Shown here: positions 56,221 to 64,000 of the stretch, one piece after another | Layout of the letters: each line of letters starts with the position of its first letter | Position numbering within the stretch: the first letter of the stretch is position 1 | Source of the DNA: Pseudomonas sp. S06B 330 | Lineage (GTDB): Bacteria > Pseudomonadota > Gammaproteobacteria > Pseudomonadales > Pseudomonadaceae | DNA: 64,000 nt | Direction of reading: 5' to 3' | Assembly: GCF_002845275.2 (NCBI RefSeq) | Contig: NZ_CP088149.1 | Location: 2,166,501 to 2,230,500 of the forward strand | The notes under the pieces: model-generated | What the model was told of the DNA's origin: nothing | Database searches by the model: none | Seen by the model: only the letters and a program-made list of their open reading frames with translations | Translations under genes and position numbers: made by a program

Positions 56221-57903
56221 ATGTATCAGTATGACGAGTATGACCGTGCGCTGGTGTTCGAGCGCGTGGCGCAGTTTCGCGATCAGGTGCAGCGTTTCAT
56301 GGGCGGCGAGCTGAGTGAAGAAGAGTTCCTGCCCCTGCGTCTGCAAAACGGTCTGTACCTGCAAAAGCACGCCTATATGCTGCGCGTGGCGATTCCCTAT
56401 GGCACCCTCGGCGCCCGCCAGATGCGCACCCTGGCGCAGATCGCCCGCGACTACGATCGCGGCTATGGCCATTTCACTACCCGCCAGAACATTCAATTCA
56501 ACTGGATCGAGCTGGCCCAGGTGCCCGACATTCTCCAACGCCTGGCCGAGGTCGAGATGCACGCCATCCAGACCTCCGGCAACTGTGTGCGCAACATCAC
56601 CACCGAAGCCTTCGCCGGGGTCGCCGCCGATGAGCTGCTCGACCCACGGCCGCTGGCCGAAATCCTGCGTCAGTGGTCGACCATTAACCCGGAATTCCTG
56701 TTTCTGCCACGCAAGTTCAAGATCGCCATCTGCTCGGCCGTGGATGACCGTGCGGCGATTATGATGCATGACATCGGCCTGTACCTGTACCGCGACCAGC
56801 AGGGGCAGATGTGCCTGCGGGTCATGGTGGGCGGTGGGTTGGGACGCACGCCGATTCTCGGCCTGCAGATCCGCGAAGGCCTGCCCTGGCAGCACCTGCT
56901 GTCGTATGTTGAGGCGATCCTGCGTGTCTACAATCGCCACGGTCGACGCGACAACAAGTACAAGGCGCGGATCAAGATCCTGGTCAAAGCCTTGGGTATC
57001 GAGGCCTTCGCGCAGGAAGTGGAGCAGGAGTGGCAACACATCAAGGACGGCCCGGCGCAGCTCACCGAAGATGAGTTCCAGCGCGTGGCAGCTGCCTTTG
57101 AACCGCCACCTTACGCCAGCGTGGTCGACAGTGAGCTGAAATACGAAACCCACCTGGCCCAGGATCACGCCTTCGCGCGCTGGGTGTCATGCTGCGTCAA
57201 AGCGCACAAGGTCCCTGGCTATGCCAGCGTGGTGCTGTCGACCAAGCCTGGCGCCGCGTCGCCACCGGGCGACCTGACCGCCGCGCAGATGGAGGCGGTA
57301 GCGGATTGGTCCGAGCAGTTTGGCTTCGGCGAAATCCGTATTGCCCATGAACAGAACCTGATCCTTCCAGACGTGCGCAAGCAGGACCTGCACGCGTTGT
57401 GGCGCCTGGCCTGCGAGCGCGACCTGGGTACCGCCAACATTGGTTTGCTGACTGACATCATCGCCTGCCCCGGCGGCGATTTCTGCGCCCTGGCCAACGC
57501 CAAGTCGATCCCCATTGCCCAGTCGATCCAGCGCTGTTTCGAGGACCTGGACTACCTGCATGACCTCGGCGAACTGAGCCTGAACATCTCCGGTTGCATC
57601 AATGCCTGTGGCCATCATCACATCGGCAACATCGGCATCCTTGGCGTCGATAAGAACGGTAGTGAGTGGTACCAGGTGACCCTGGGGGGCGCGCAGGGCA
57701 AGCACAGTACCTTGGGTAAAGTCATCGGCCCGTCCTTCAGCGCCGCCGAAATTCCGAGTGTCATCGAGCAGATCATCGCCACCTACTGCGCCTATCGCGA
57801 GCTGGACGAGCCCTTTGTCGACACCGTGCGCCGCGTTGGCCTGGAGCCGTTCAAGGAGCGGGTGTATGCCAAGCGCCCCGAGGAGCTGATATGCGTAATG
57901 TGA
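56221..57903 (+). CDS. cysI: Ferredoxin/NADPH-type sulfite (nitrite) reductase, hemoprotein
   Basis: 560 residues. Two-fold sirohaem/4Fe-4S reductase. The sirohaem-binding segments GHFTTRQNIQFNWIEL and TSGNCVRNITTE are in the first half. The cluster cysteines are CPGGDFC and CINAC in the second half, the latter inside SGCINACGHHHIGN. It reduces sulfite to sulfide for cysteine synthesis in the cytoplasm. The DUF934 gene starts 13 bases inside its end, the arrangement standard in Pseudomonas. Confidence 0.94.
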   Translation: MYQYDEYDRALVFERVAQFRDQVQRFMGGELSEEEFLPLRLQNGLYLQKHAYMLRVAIPYGTLGARQMRTLAQIARDYDRGYGHFTTRQNIQFNWIELAQVPDILQRLAEVEMHAIQTSGNCVRNITTEAFAGVAADELLDPRPLAEILRQWSTINPEFLFLPRKFKIAICSAVDDRAAIMMHDIGLYLYRDQQGQMCLRVMVGGGLGRTPILGLQIREGLPWQHLLSYVEAILRVYNRHGRRDNKYKARIKILVKALGIEAFAQEVEQEWQHIKDGPAQLTEDEFQRVAAAFEPPPYASVVDSELKYETHLAQDHAFARWVSCCVKAHKVPGYASVVLSTKPGAASPPGDLTAAQMEAVADWSEQFGFGEIRIAHEQNLILPDVRKQDLHALWRLACERDLGTANIGLLTDIIACPGGDFCALANAKSIPIAQSIQRCFEDLDYLHDLGELSLNISGCINACGHHHIGNIGILGVDKNGSEWYQVTLGGAQGKHSTLGKVIGPSFSAAEIPSVIEQIIATYCAYRELDEPFVDTVRRVGLEPFKERVYAKRPEELICVM

Positions 57904-58373
57904 TCGCCTTGCGCAACGGTCAGGCGCAACGGCTGAGCGAAGATCCCTGGCAACTGCTGCGCGACCCGGAAACAGCCTTGCCTGAGGGCTTGCGGATTGT
58001 GCCGCTCAACACCTGGCTGGCGCAGCCCAATGGTCGTGATGGTCTGTGGCTGGGGCCGGATGACGAGGTTGAAGCGTTGCAGCCGTGGCTGCCTCATGTA
58101 CCGCTGATCGCCATTGATTTCCCCAGTTTTCGCGATGGCCGCGGCTACAGCCAGGCCTACCTGTTACGGACCCGGCTCGGCTGGCAGGGTGAGTTGCGCG
58201 CCATTGGTGATGTGCTGCGCGATCAACTCAGCCATATGCGCCAATGCGGTTTCGACAGCTTTGCGGTGCGCGAAGACAAATGCACCGAGGACGCACTGAA
58301 GGGGCTGGCGGGGATGAGTGTGTTGTATGGGCGTTCGGTGATCGAGCCGCGCCCGCTGTTTCGTCGCCGCTAG
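57891..58373 (+). CDS. DUF934 protein linked to sulfite reductase
   Basis: 160 residues starting MRNVIALRNGQAQRLSE. DUF934 family: LPLNTWLAQ-like block VPLNTWLAQPNG, VPLIAIDFPSFRDGRGYS and YLLRTRLGWQGELRA. It is always found with cysI in proteobacteria and is thought to support assimilatory sulfite reduction; chemistry unproven. Overlaps the end of cysI by 13 bases. Confidence 0.9.
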   Translation: MRNVIALRNGQAQRLSEDPWQLLRDPETALPEGLRIVPLNTWLAQPNGRDGLWLGPDDEVEALQPWLPHVPLIAIDFPSFRDGRGYSQAYLLRTRLGWQGELRAIGDVLRDQLSHMRQCGFDSFAVREDKCTEDALKGLAGMSVLYGRSVIEPRPLFRRR

Positions 58374-58448
58374 CGGGTGTGCTGGCAAGACTGGTCTATC
58401 GTTTAGCTTTTTGCCGCTGCCGCTTTATTCCGCACCAAGGGAGCCGCC

Positions 58449-60413
58449 ATGAACGAAGACCAGGAAAGCCGTCGCCGCTTTATCGCCGCCAGTTCCGTAT
58501 TGGGTGCCGCCGGGGCGATGTACTCGGCCGCCCCCTTGGCAGCCGGAGCCATCCTTAAGGGCACTCAGGGTATTGTCCCCGCTGAGTTGATTTTGCATAA
58601 CGGCCGCCTGCACACGGTAGACCGCGAGCAGCCGCAGGCCACCGCTGTGGCGATCCGCGAGGGGCGTTTTGTGCTGGTCGGCGACGATGCGCAGGTCATG
58701 GTGATGCGTGGCCCCGACACGCAAGTCATCGACCTGCAACGACGCACGGTGATCCCCGGGCTCAATGACTCGCACCTGCACCTGATCCGCGGCGGCCTGA
58801 ACTACAACCTGGAGTTGCGCTGGGAGGGTGTGCCGTCGCTCGCTGACGCCTTGCGCATGCTCAAGGAACAGGCGCTGCGCACGCCTGCACCGCAGTGGGT
58901 GCGGGTGGTCGGTGGTTGGAACGAATTCCAGTTTGCCGAACGCCGCCTGCCCACCCTCGACGAACTCAACCAGGCGGCACCCGACACCCCGGTGTTCGTT
59001 CTCCACTTGTATGACCGAGCCTTGCTCAATCGGGCAGCGTTGCGGGTGGTCGGCTATGACCGCAATACACCTAACCCGCCGGGTGGCGAGATCCAGCGCG
59101 ATGCCAATGGCAACCCCACCGGCATGCTGATCGCCCGGCCCAACGCGATGATTCTCTATTCGACGTTGGCCAAGGGCCCGAAACTGCCCTTGGAGTATCA
59201 AGTCAACTCCACCCGCCAGTTCATGCGCGAGCTCAACCGCCTGGGCCTGACCAGCGCCATCGACGCCGGGGGCGGCTACCAGAACTATCCCGATGACTAT
59301 GCGGTGATCGAGCAACTGGCCAAGGCCAAGCAACTGACGGTGCGTATTGCCTACAACTTGTTTACCCAGAAACCCAAGGAAGAGCTGGCCGACTTTCGCA
59401 ACTGGACGTCCACGGTCAAGTACGGCCAGGGCGACGATTTCCTGCGGCACAACGGCGCCGGGGAGATGCTGGTGTTTTCGGCTGCCGATTTCGAAGGCTT
59501 TCTCGAGCCACGGCCGGACCTAGCAGGCGGCATGGAAGGTGATCTGGAACCGGTGGTGCGCCATCTGGTGGAGCAGCGCTGGCCGTTTCGCCTGCATGCC
59601 ACCTACGATGAGTCGATTTCGCGGATGCTCGATGTGTTCGAGAAGGTCAACCGTGACATTCCCTTCAACGGATTGCCCTGGTTCTTTGATCACGCCGAGA
59701 CCATCAGCCCGAAGAACATCGAACGGGTACGGGCGTTGGGCGGCGGTATTGCCATTCAGGACCGCATGGCGTTTCAGGGTGAGTACTTTGTCGAGCGCTA
59801 CGGCGCCAAGGCCGCCCAGCACACACCGCCGATCAAGCGCATGCTCGGTGAAGGCATTCCGGTAGGTGCCGGTACCGACGCAACGCGGGTCTCCAGTTAC
59901 AACCCCTGGACCTCCCTGTACTGGCTGGTCAGCGGCCGTACGGTCGGTGGCTTGGCGTTGTATCCGCAAGGGCTGGATCGTGACACCGCGTTGTCACTGT
60001 TTACCCATGGCAGCGCCTGGTTCTCCAGCGAGCAGGGGAAGAAAGGCCAGATCAAGGTGGGGCAGTTGGCCGACCTTACTGCATTGAGCGCGGACTATTT
60101 CAGCGTCGACGTTGAGGCGATCAAGGCCCTGGAGTCGGTGCTGACGGTGGTCGATGGCAAAATCGTCTATGCTGCAAGCGAGTTTTCCCGTTTCGATCCG
60201 CCGCTGTTGCCAGTGTTGCCCGACTGGTCACCGGTGGCCAAAGTACCTGGGCATTGGCGTCAGGGCGCGCCACTTGCGGCGCAGGTCCACCAATGCGTGG
60301 GGGCCTGCGCGGTGCATGCCCATGAGCATCAGCAGGCGCGTCAGTCGGCGGTGCCGGTCAGTGATTTTCAAGGCTTCTGGGGCGCCTTGGGCTGTTCCTG
60401 CTTCGCCTTCTAG
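58449..60413 (+). CDS. Tat-exported metal-dependent amidohydrolase (YtcJ-like)
   Basis: 654 residues. The Tat signal is SRRRFIAASS in the first 20 residues followed by a hydrophobic stretch ending near AAG, so the enzyme is folded before export. The amidohydrolase domain has a beta-sandwich strand AELILHNGRLHTVDREQ, metal motif NDSHLHLIRGG, a central Lys/His region and GTDATRVSSYNPW, as in the YtcJ/Amidohydro_3 group. The C-terminal 60 residues carry extra His/Cys (VGACAVHAHEH and GCSCFAF) that could bind metal. Substrate unknown. A possible horizontally added neighbour of cysI. Confidence 0.86.
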   Translation: MNEDQESRRRFIAASSVLGAAGAMYSAAPLAAGAILKGTQGIVPAELILHNGRLHTVDREQPQATAVAIREGRFVLVGDDAQVMVMRGPDTQVIDLQRRTVIPGLNDSHLHLIRGGLNYNLELRWEGVPSLADALRMLKEQALRTPAPQWVRVVGGWNEFQFAERRLPTLDELNQAAPDTPVFVLHLYDRALLNRAALRVVGYDRNTPNPPGGEIQRDANGNPTGMLIARPNAMILYSTLAKGPKLPLEYQVNSTRQFMRELNRLGLTSAIDAGGGYQNYPDDYAVIEQLAKAKQLTVRIAYNLFTQKPKEELADFRNWTSTVKYGQGDDFLRHNGAGEMLVFSAADFEGFLEPRPDLAGGMEGDLEPVVRHLVEQRWPFRLHATYDESISRMLDVFEKVNRDIPFNGLPWFFDHAETISPKNIERVRALGGGIAIQDRMAFQGEYFVERYGAKAAQHTPPIKRMLGEGIPVGAGTDATRVSSYNPWTSLYWLVSGRTVGGLALYPQGLDRDTALSLFTHGSAWFSSEQGKKGQIKVGQLADLTALSADYFSVDVEAIKALESVLTVVDGKIVYAASEFSRFDPPLLPVLPDWSPVAKVPGHWRQGAPLAAQVHQCVGACAVHAHEHQQARQSAVPVSDFQGFWGALGCSCFAF

Positions 60414-60427
60414 GGGGCGCTGCGCCG

Positions 60428-62044
60428 TTAGAAAACGTGGCGCAACACCCAGTACAACCCACCTGACAGCATGATCGCCGCGGGCAAGGTCAGCACCCAG
60501 GCCATCAGCAGGTTGAAAATGGTCTTCATCTGCAAGCCAGAGCCATTGGCTACCATGGTCCCGGCTACCCCCGAGGAGAGCACGTGGGTAGTCGAGACCG
60601 GCAGGCCATACATATCCGCGACCCCGATGGTGCACATTGCCACCAGCTCAGCTGAGGCACCCTGGGCGTAGGTCAGGTGGGTCTTGCCGATCTTTTCACC
60701 GACGGTGACGACGATGCGCCGCCAACCCACCATGGTGCCCAGGCCAAGGGCGATGGCCACGGAGATCTTGACCCACAGCGGAATGTAGCGGGTAGCGTCG
60801 TCTAGCTGGTGCTTGAACAGTTGCACATGGGCGCGGGCATCGGCATTGAATTCGACCAATTGGTGCTTGTCGATCAAGCGAATGGTTTCGCTGGTCAGGT
60901 ACATGTCGTTGCGCACGTTGGCCATGGCCTCGGCGGGCACCCGGTTCAACGAGCCATAGCCTGCGACTTCAGCACCGATGGCGCCGGTCAGGGCGGCCAG
61001 GGCCGGCACCAGTTCTGGCGTGGCCTGGGGCTGGCGGATAAATTCGGTCAGGGTTGTTCTAGGGTCTTTGCTCAACAATTGCGGGGCGCCGCGTTGCAAG
61101 GCGTGCTGGGTCGCTTCGGCCACGGCGGCAAACTGCAGCGATTGCTCGGCGGGCATGGTCCGGTTCAGGGCATAGGCCATGGGCAAGGTGCCCACCAGGA
61201 TCAACATGATCAGGCCCATGCCTTTCTGGCCATCATTGGAGCCGTGGGCGAAGGACACCCCAGTGCAGGTCAGGATCAGCACACCGCGAATCCACCACGG
61301 CGGTGGCGTATTGCCGACCGGCGCTTGGTACAGTTCTCGGCGTTTGACCAGATGGCGCAGAGCCAGCAGCAACAGCGCAGCGCAGGCGAATCCCACCAGC
61401 GGTGACAACAGCAGCGAATAGCCCACTTTACTGGCCTGGGCCCAGTCGACGCCGCTGGTGCCATCGCGGCCATGCATCAAGGCGTTGGCCACACCGACGC
61501 CGATGATCGAGCCGATCAGGGTGTGTGAAGAGGAGGCCGGCAGGCCCAGCCACCAGGTACCCAGGTTCCAGATGATCGCCGACAGCAGCAGGGCGAAAAC
61601 CATGGCAAACCCGGCTGAAGAGCCGACCTTGAGCATTAGCTCCACGGGTAGCAGGGCAATAATGCCGAAGGCGACCGCGCCGCTGGACAGCAGTACGCCG
61701 AGAAAATTGAAAAATCCGGACCAGACCACGGCCACCGAGGCCGGCAGCGAATGGGTATAGATCACCGTCGCGACGGCGTTGGCGGTATCGTGAAAGCCGT
61801 TGACGAACTCGAAGCCCAAGGCAATCACCAGCGCCAACCCGAGCAACAGAAAGGGGGTCCAGGTGGTGACGACCGTGCCGCTGGCATCGATGTCGTGCAC
61901 CAGGCTCCAGGCCGTAAACAACAGCCCGGCCAAGAGCAGGCCGAAGAACAGGATCAGGGTACTGCGACCGGGCTTGTTGTGCAGGCGCGGCCGTGGATCA
62001 GATGCGGCCGGCGATGAATCGCTGGCCAGCGTCGGGGTAGTCAT
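60428..62044 (-). CDS. PiT-family inorganic phosphate transporter
   Basis: 538 residues. Inner-membrane transporter with the duplicated PHO4 signature: ALGFEFVNGFHDTANAVATV in the N-terminal repeat and SFAHGSNDGQKGMG in the C-terminal repeat. Membrane helices are spaced through both halves, and a soluble loop in the middle (about residues 290-400) is typical of PitA. It takes up metal-phosphate with protons. Reads toward the amidohydrolase (14-base gap). Confidence 0.92.
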   Translation of the reverse strand: MTTPTLASDSSPAASDPRPRLHNKPGRSTLILFFGLLLAGLLFTAWSLVHDIDASGTVVTTWTPFLLLGLALVIALGFEFVNGFHDTANAVATVIYTHSLPASVAVVWSGFFNFLGVLLSSGAVAFGIIALLPVELMLKVGSSAGFAMVFALLLSAIIWNLGTWWLGLPASSSHTLIGSIIGVGVANALMHGRDGTSGVDWAQASKVGYSLLLSPLVGFACAALLLLALRHLVKRRELYQAPVGNTPPPWWIRGVLILTCTGVSFAHGSNDGQKGMGLIMLILVGTLPMAYALNRTMPAEQSLQFAAVAEATQHALQRGAPQLLSKDPRTTLTEFIRQPQATPELVPALAALTGAIGAEVAGYGSLNRVPAEAMANVRNDMYLTSETIRLIDKHQLVEFNADARAHVQLFKHQLDDATRYIPLWVKISVAIALGLGTMVGWRRIVVTVGEKIGKTHLTYAQGASAELVAMCTIGVADMYGLPVSTTHVLSSGVAGTMVANGSGLQMKTIFNLLMAWVLTLPAAIMLSGGLYWVLRHVF

Positions 62045-62157
62045 GATGACTCCGGGTTACGTTACCTCAGACGGTTAGGATAAAAAAAACACGCGAATTT
62101 CGACCTGATCCTAGTCAATGAAAGAACTAGGCTAGTAGAAAAGCCGGAGATGTGCGG

Positions 62158-62541
62158 ATGATTCGCTGCAAGCGTGTCTATGATCCCCTTGAGGCCGAGG
62201 ATGGTCAGCGCGTGCTGGTTGACCGCCTGTGGCCGCGTAACACGCGCAAGGACCAGCTGCAGGCGTTGTGGTTGCCAGAAGTGGCACCGTCGACCGCCTT
62301 GCGTCAGGCCTTTCATAAAGGCGAGGTGGACTTTGCCGGTTTTGCTCAGCGCTACCGACAGGAACTGACCGCGCAGCCTGGGCATTGGTGGAAGTTGCTG
62401 GAGTTGGCTGGCAAGGGTGACCTGACCTTGCTCTATGCCGGCAAAGACACCGTGCACAACAATGCCCTGGTGCTGGCCCAGTGGCTGGAAGATGAACTGG
62501 AGCGCCAAGGGCCGATGAGTTCGCCGGTGTGCTACCTGTAG
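62158..62541 (+). CDS. DUF488 family protein
   Basis: 127 residues from the ATG at 62158 (GGAG 8 bases upstream). DUF488: IRCKRVYDPLEAEDGQRVLV, DRLWPRNTRKD and LTLLYAGKDTVHNNALVL. Small cytoplasmic protein of unknown chemistry, common in Pseudomonas. Its stop codon overlaps the start of a REPIN. Confidence 0.85.
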   Translation: MIRCKRVYDPLEAEDGQRVLVDRLWPRNTRKDQLQALWLPEVAPSTALRQAFHKGEVDFAGFAQRYRQELTAQPGHWWKLLELAGKGDLTLLYAGKDTVHNNALVLAQWLEDELERQGPMSSPVCYL

Positions 62542-62651
62542 CCGCTGCCGTCAGGCTGCGATCGACTGCGCAGCAGTCGCCATCCAGCCACCGTGCTGGC
62601 CCTGAATGACGGCCGTTTCACGCCCGATCGCAGCCTGGCGGCAGCGGCTAC
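62538..62651. repeat. REP doublet (REPIN), second copy
   Basis: Inverted pair TAGCCGCTGCCGTCAGGCTG and its near complement, spaced as in the copy at 10800-10916. Between DUF488 and the GNAT gene. Confidence 0.85.
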
Positions 62652-62681
62652 GCATCCATTGAGGCCACAATGTAGAAACCT

Positions 62682-63113
62682 ATGCCCATACAGCTTACCC
62701 CCGCCACCGACCAACACTGCGCCTTCGCCCGCGACCTGACCCGCCGGGCGATGATGCGTTATTACCATGAGTTCGACCTGCTGTGGATCGAAGAAGCCTT
62801 CGACCAGGCCTGGCACTGGCGCGAACAATGGCTGGTGGTCGAAGACGACAAGGTTCTGGGCTTTTGCAGCCTCAGTCAGGACCGTCAGGCTCTGTACATC
62901 CGCGAGCTGCATTTGCTTGAGAGCGAACGGGGGCGGGGGGTAGGTAGTAAGGTGCTGGAACTGCTCGCCGCTTGGGCTGACGAACGGCGTCTGCCGTTGC
63001 TGCGCCTGACGGTGTTCAAAAGCAACCCGGCGCAGGCCTTGTACCGACGCCGGGGATTCGAAGCAATGGGTGAGGATGAGTGCTTCGTGCGTATGCAGCG
63101 GGTTATTGGCTAG
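62682..63113 (+). CDS. GNAT-family N-acetyltransferase
   Basis: 143 residues. GNAT motifs: WLVVEDDKVLGFCSL (strand beta4), then LYIRELHLLESERGRGVGSK (acetyl-CoA pyrophosphate loop GRGVGS) and NPAQALYRRRGFEAMG. Acetylates an amine of unknown identity. Ends 11 bases inside the convergent beta-helix gene. Confidence 0.88.
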   Translation: MPIQLTPATDQHCAFARDLTRRAMMRYYHEFDLLWIEEAFDQAWHWREQWLVVEDDKVLGFCSLSQDRQALYIRELHLLESERGRGVGSKVLELLAAWADERRLPLLRLTVFKSNPAQALYRRRGFEAMGEDECFVRMQRVIG

Positions 63114-64000
63114 CGCTTTGCAGGCACAGCAGGGAACCCGGCGCAACCGCCTGTGCCACCTGCTGCACGCGTACCACGCAGCCTTGGCGCTGGGTCGCGT
63201 CAAGCAACGGCCCCTGCACGCTGAGCAAATCGCCAATCAGCAGGTTTTGCAGCAGCGGCTTGCCTTCGAAGCGATTGGGCCCCAGCACCACCTGCTGTAA
63301 ACCTTCGATCCGCACCACCGCTTTGCCAGCCTTGCCCAGGGTGTTGCCACTGAGCGTCAAGGGGCCTGCCAGCGGCGCGGCATTGCGCAGGCTGATGGCA
63401 TATTCCGGGGTATTGCCGATGCGGTTGTTGACCAGCGTCGCGCCACTGACTTCGCTGGCATCCACGGCGCTGCCCTGGCTGTTGCCGATCAGGTTGTCCT
63501 CGATCAGCAGCGGTGCCTGAGCCGTCGGCGCCAGGTTGCGCAGTTGCAGGCCGTTGCCACGGCTGTCGCCAATCAGGTTGGCGCTGAGCAGCAGGGCGCC
63601 ACGCTGGTCACTGATTTCGATGGCAGCCTTGTGCGCGCCGAGGATCAGGTTACGTTCGACCCGCGCCACGGTTTGCCCGCGCAGGCGGATGCCGCTGTTG
63701 TTGTCGATGCCGCGCAGTTGGTTGTTGACCAGGTTGACCTGGCTGTCGCGCACATCAAGGGCGTACTGCTGGGACTGCTCGAAGCGGCTGTCGTTGATCT
63801 GCGCCTGGCTGTGCTGCAGCTCCACCGCGCTGGACAGCGCGTTGAACTGGCTGTTGCGCACGATCAACGTGGCCTTGGCCGTACTCGCCGCCTGTTGGCT
63901 GCTCAGTGCGGTGGTCAGGCCGCGCGAGAGGTTGGCGTTGTAGCCCAGGCGTTCGAATGTCGAGCCAATTACCTGCGTATGGCTACCCGCCCAGGCCACC
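63103..64000 (-). CDS. Right-handed beta-helix repeat protein, N-terminal part missing (off window)
   Basis: At least 299 residues, with the frame open to the window edge. Pectate-lyase-like parallel beta-helix: NSxF, IxxNxI and GNTPEYAI-type coils repeat about every 23 residues (for example LIVRNSQFNALSSAVEL, LLIEDNLIGNSQGSAVD, TLVNNRIGNTPEYAIS). The segment WAGSHTQVIGSTFERLGYNA resembles the repeat start of mannuronan C5-epimerase-like and other polysaccharide-acting proteins. Likely exported, but the signal region is outside. Polysaccharide modification is the best guess. Confidence 0.75.
   Translation of the reverse strand, partial: VAWAGSHTQVIGSTFERLGYNANLSRGLTTALSSQQAASTAKATLIVRNSQFNALSSAVELQHSQAQINDSRFEQSQQYALDVRDSQVNLVNNQLRGIDNNSGIRLRGQTVARVERNLILGAHKAAIEISDQRGALLLSANLIGDSRGNGLQLRNLAPTAQAPLLIEDNLIGNSQGSAVDASEVSGATLVNNRIGNTPEYAISLRNAAPLAGPLTLSGNTLGKAGKAVVRIEGLQQVVLGPNRFEGKPLLQNLLIGDLLSVQGPLLDATQRQGCVVRVQQVAQAVAPGSLLCLQSASQ

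Overview
The window is chromosomal DNA of a Pseudomonas, most likely of the P. putida / P. fluorescens lineage. The evidence is the order thrS-infC-rpmI-rplT-pheS-pheT-ihfA-MerR-tRNA-Pro, the rbsBACRKD block next to a periplasmic asparaginase, Pseudomonas-only families (DUF1654, DUF3077, a GNAT-Rnk fusion) and Pseudomonas-type REP elements. Most of the DNA is GC-rich with strong third-position GC bias. This is why long antisense shadow frames appear opposite thrS and pheST.

Layout. 1-9.7 kb: the end of a phosphohydrolase-like gene, an SOS-type DUF1654-endA pair behind a perfect LexA box, asparaginase, and a complete ribose/ribonucleoside use cluster (rbsB, A, C, R, K, D and a nucleoside hydrolase) behind a promoter with a LacI-type operator. 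9.7-11.7 kb: small conserved proteins, an I78-type inhibitor lipoprotein and a cold-shock protein. 12.0-19.5 kb: the translation operon and tRNA-Pro(GGG). 19.5-39.4 kb: a mosaic of accessory DNA. It starts with a decayed, frameshifted integrase beside the tRNA. An AT-richer defence locus follows (20.1-31.7 kb, minus strand): C5 cytosine methyltransferase, AAA+ ATPase, a 513-residue protein of unknown family, a 1806-residue protein with a PD-(D/E)xK-like motif and a HerA/FtsK-type ATPase end, and Vsr. An integrative-element module comes next (two tyrosine recombinases, a DUF3987 protein and two small genes). An orphan tmRNA-like 3' end then marks a junction, beyond which lie an Mrr-type nuclease and a broken HNH nuclease gene. 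39.9-50.6 kb: small Pseudomonas genes, then a second defence-like cluster: a SLOG-membrane protein and a patatin in one overlapping operon, divergent from a DUF4062-NTPase-TPR STAND protein. 50.6-64 kb: core-like metabolism. This part holds a PAS-LuxR regulator with a thiolase/acyl-CoA ligase/MHS transporter operon, cysI-DUF934, a Tat-exported amidohydrolase, a PiT phosphate transporter, DUF488, GNAT and a partial beta-helix protein.

The best candidate for an undescribed system is the 20.1-31.7 kb locus. Its AAA+ / middle protein / giant HerA-ATPase order recalls the DndFGH (DptFGH) restriction module of phosphorothioation systems. No phosphorothioation genes are present; a C5 methyltransferase with a Vsr repair enzyme stands in their place. 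A promoter carrying a LexA-like box lies upstream of the methyltransferase. The working model is that methylation marks self DNA, the ATPase/nuclease proteins attack unmarked DNA, and Vsr limits 5mC-deamination damage. This is inference from motifs and gene order only.
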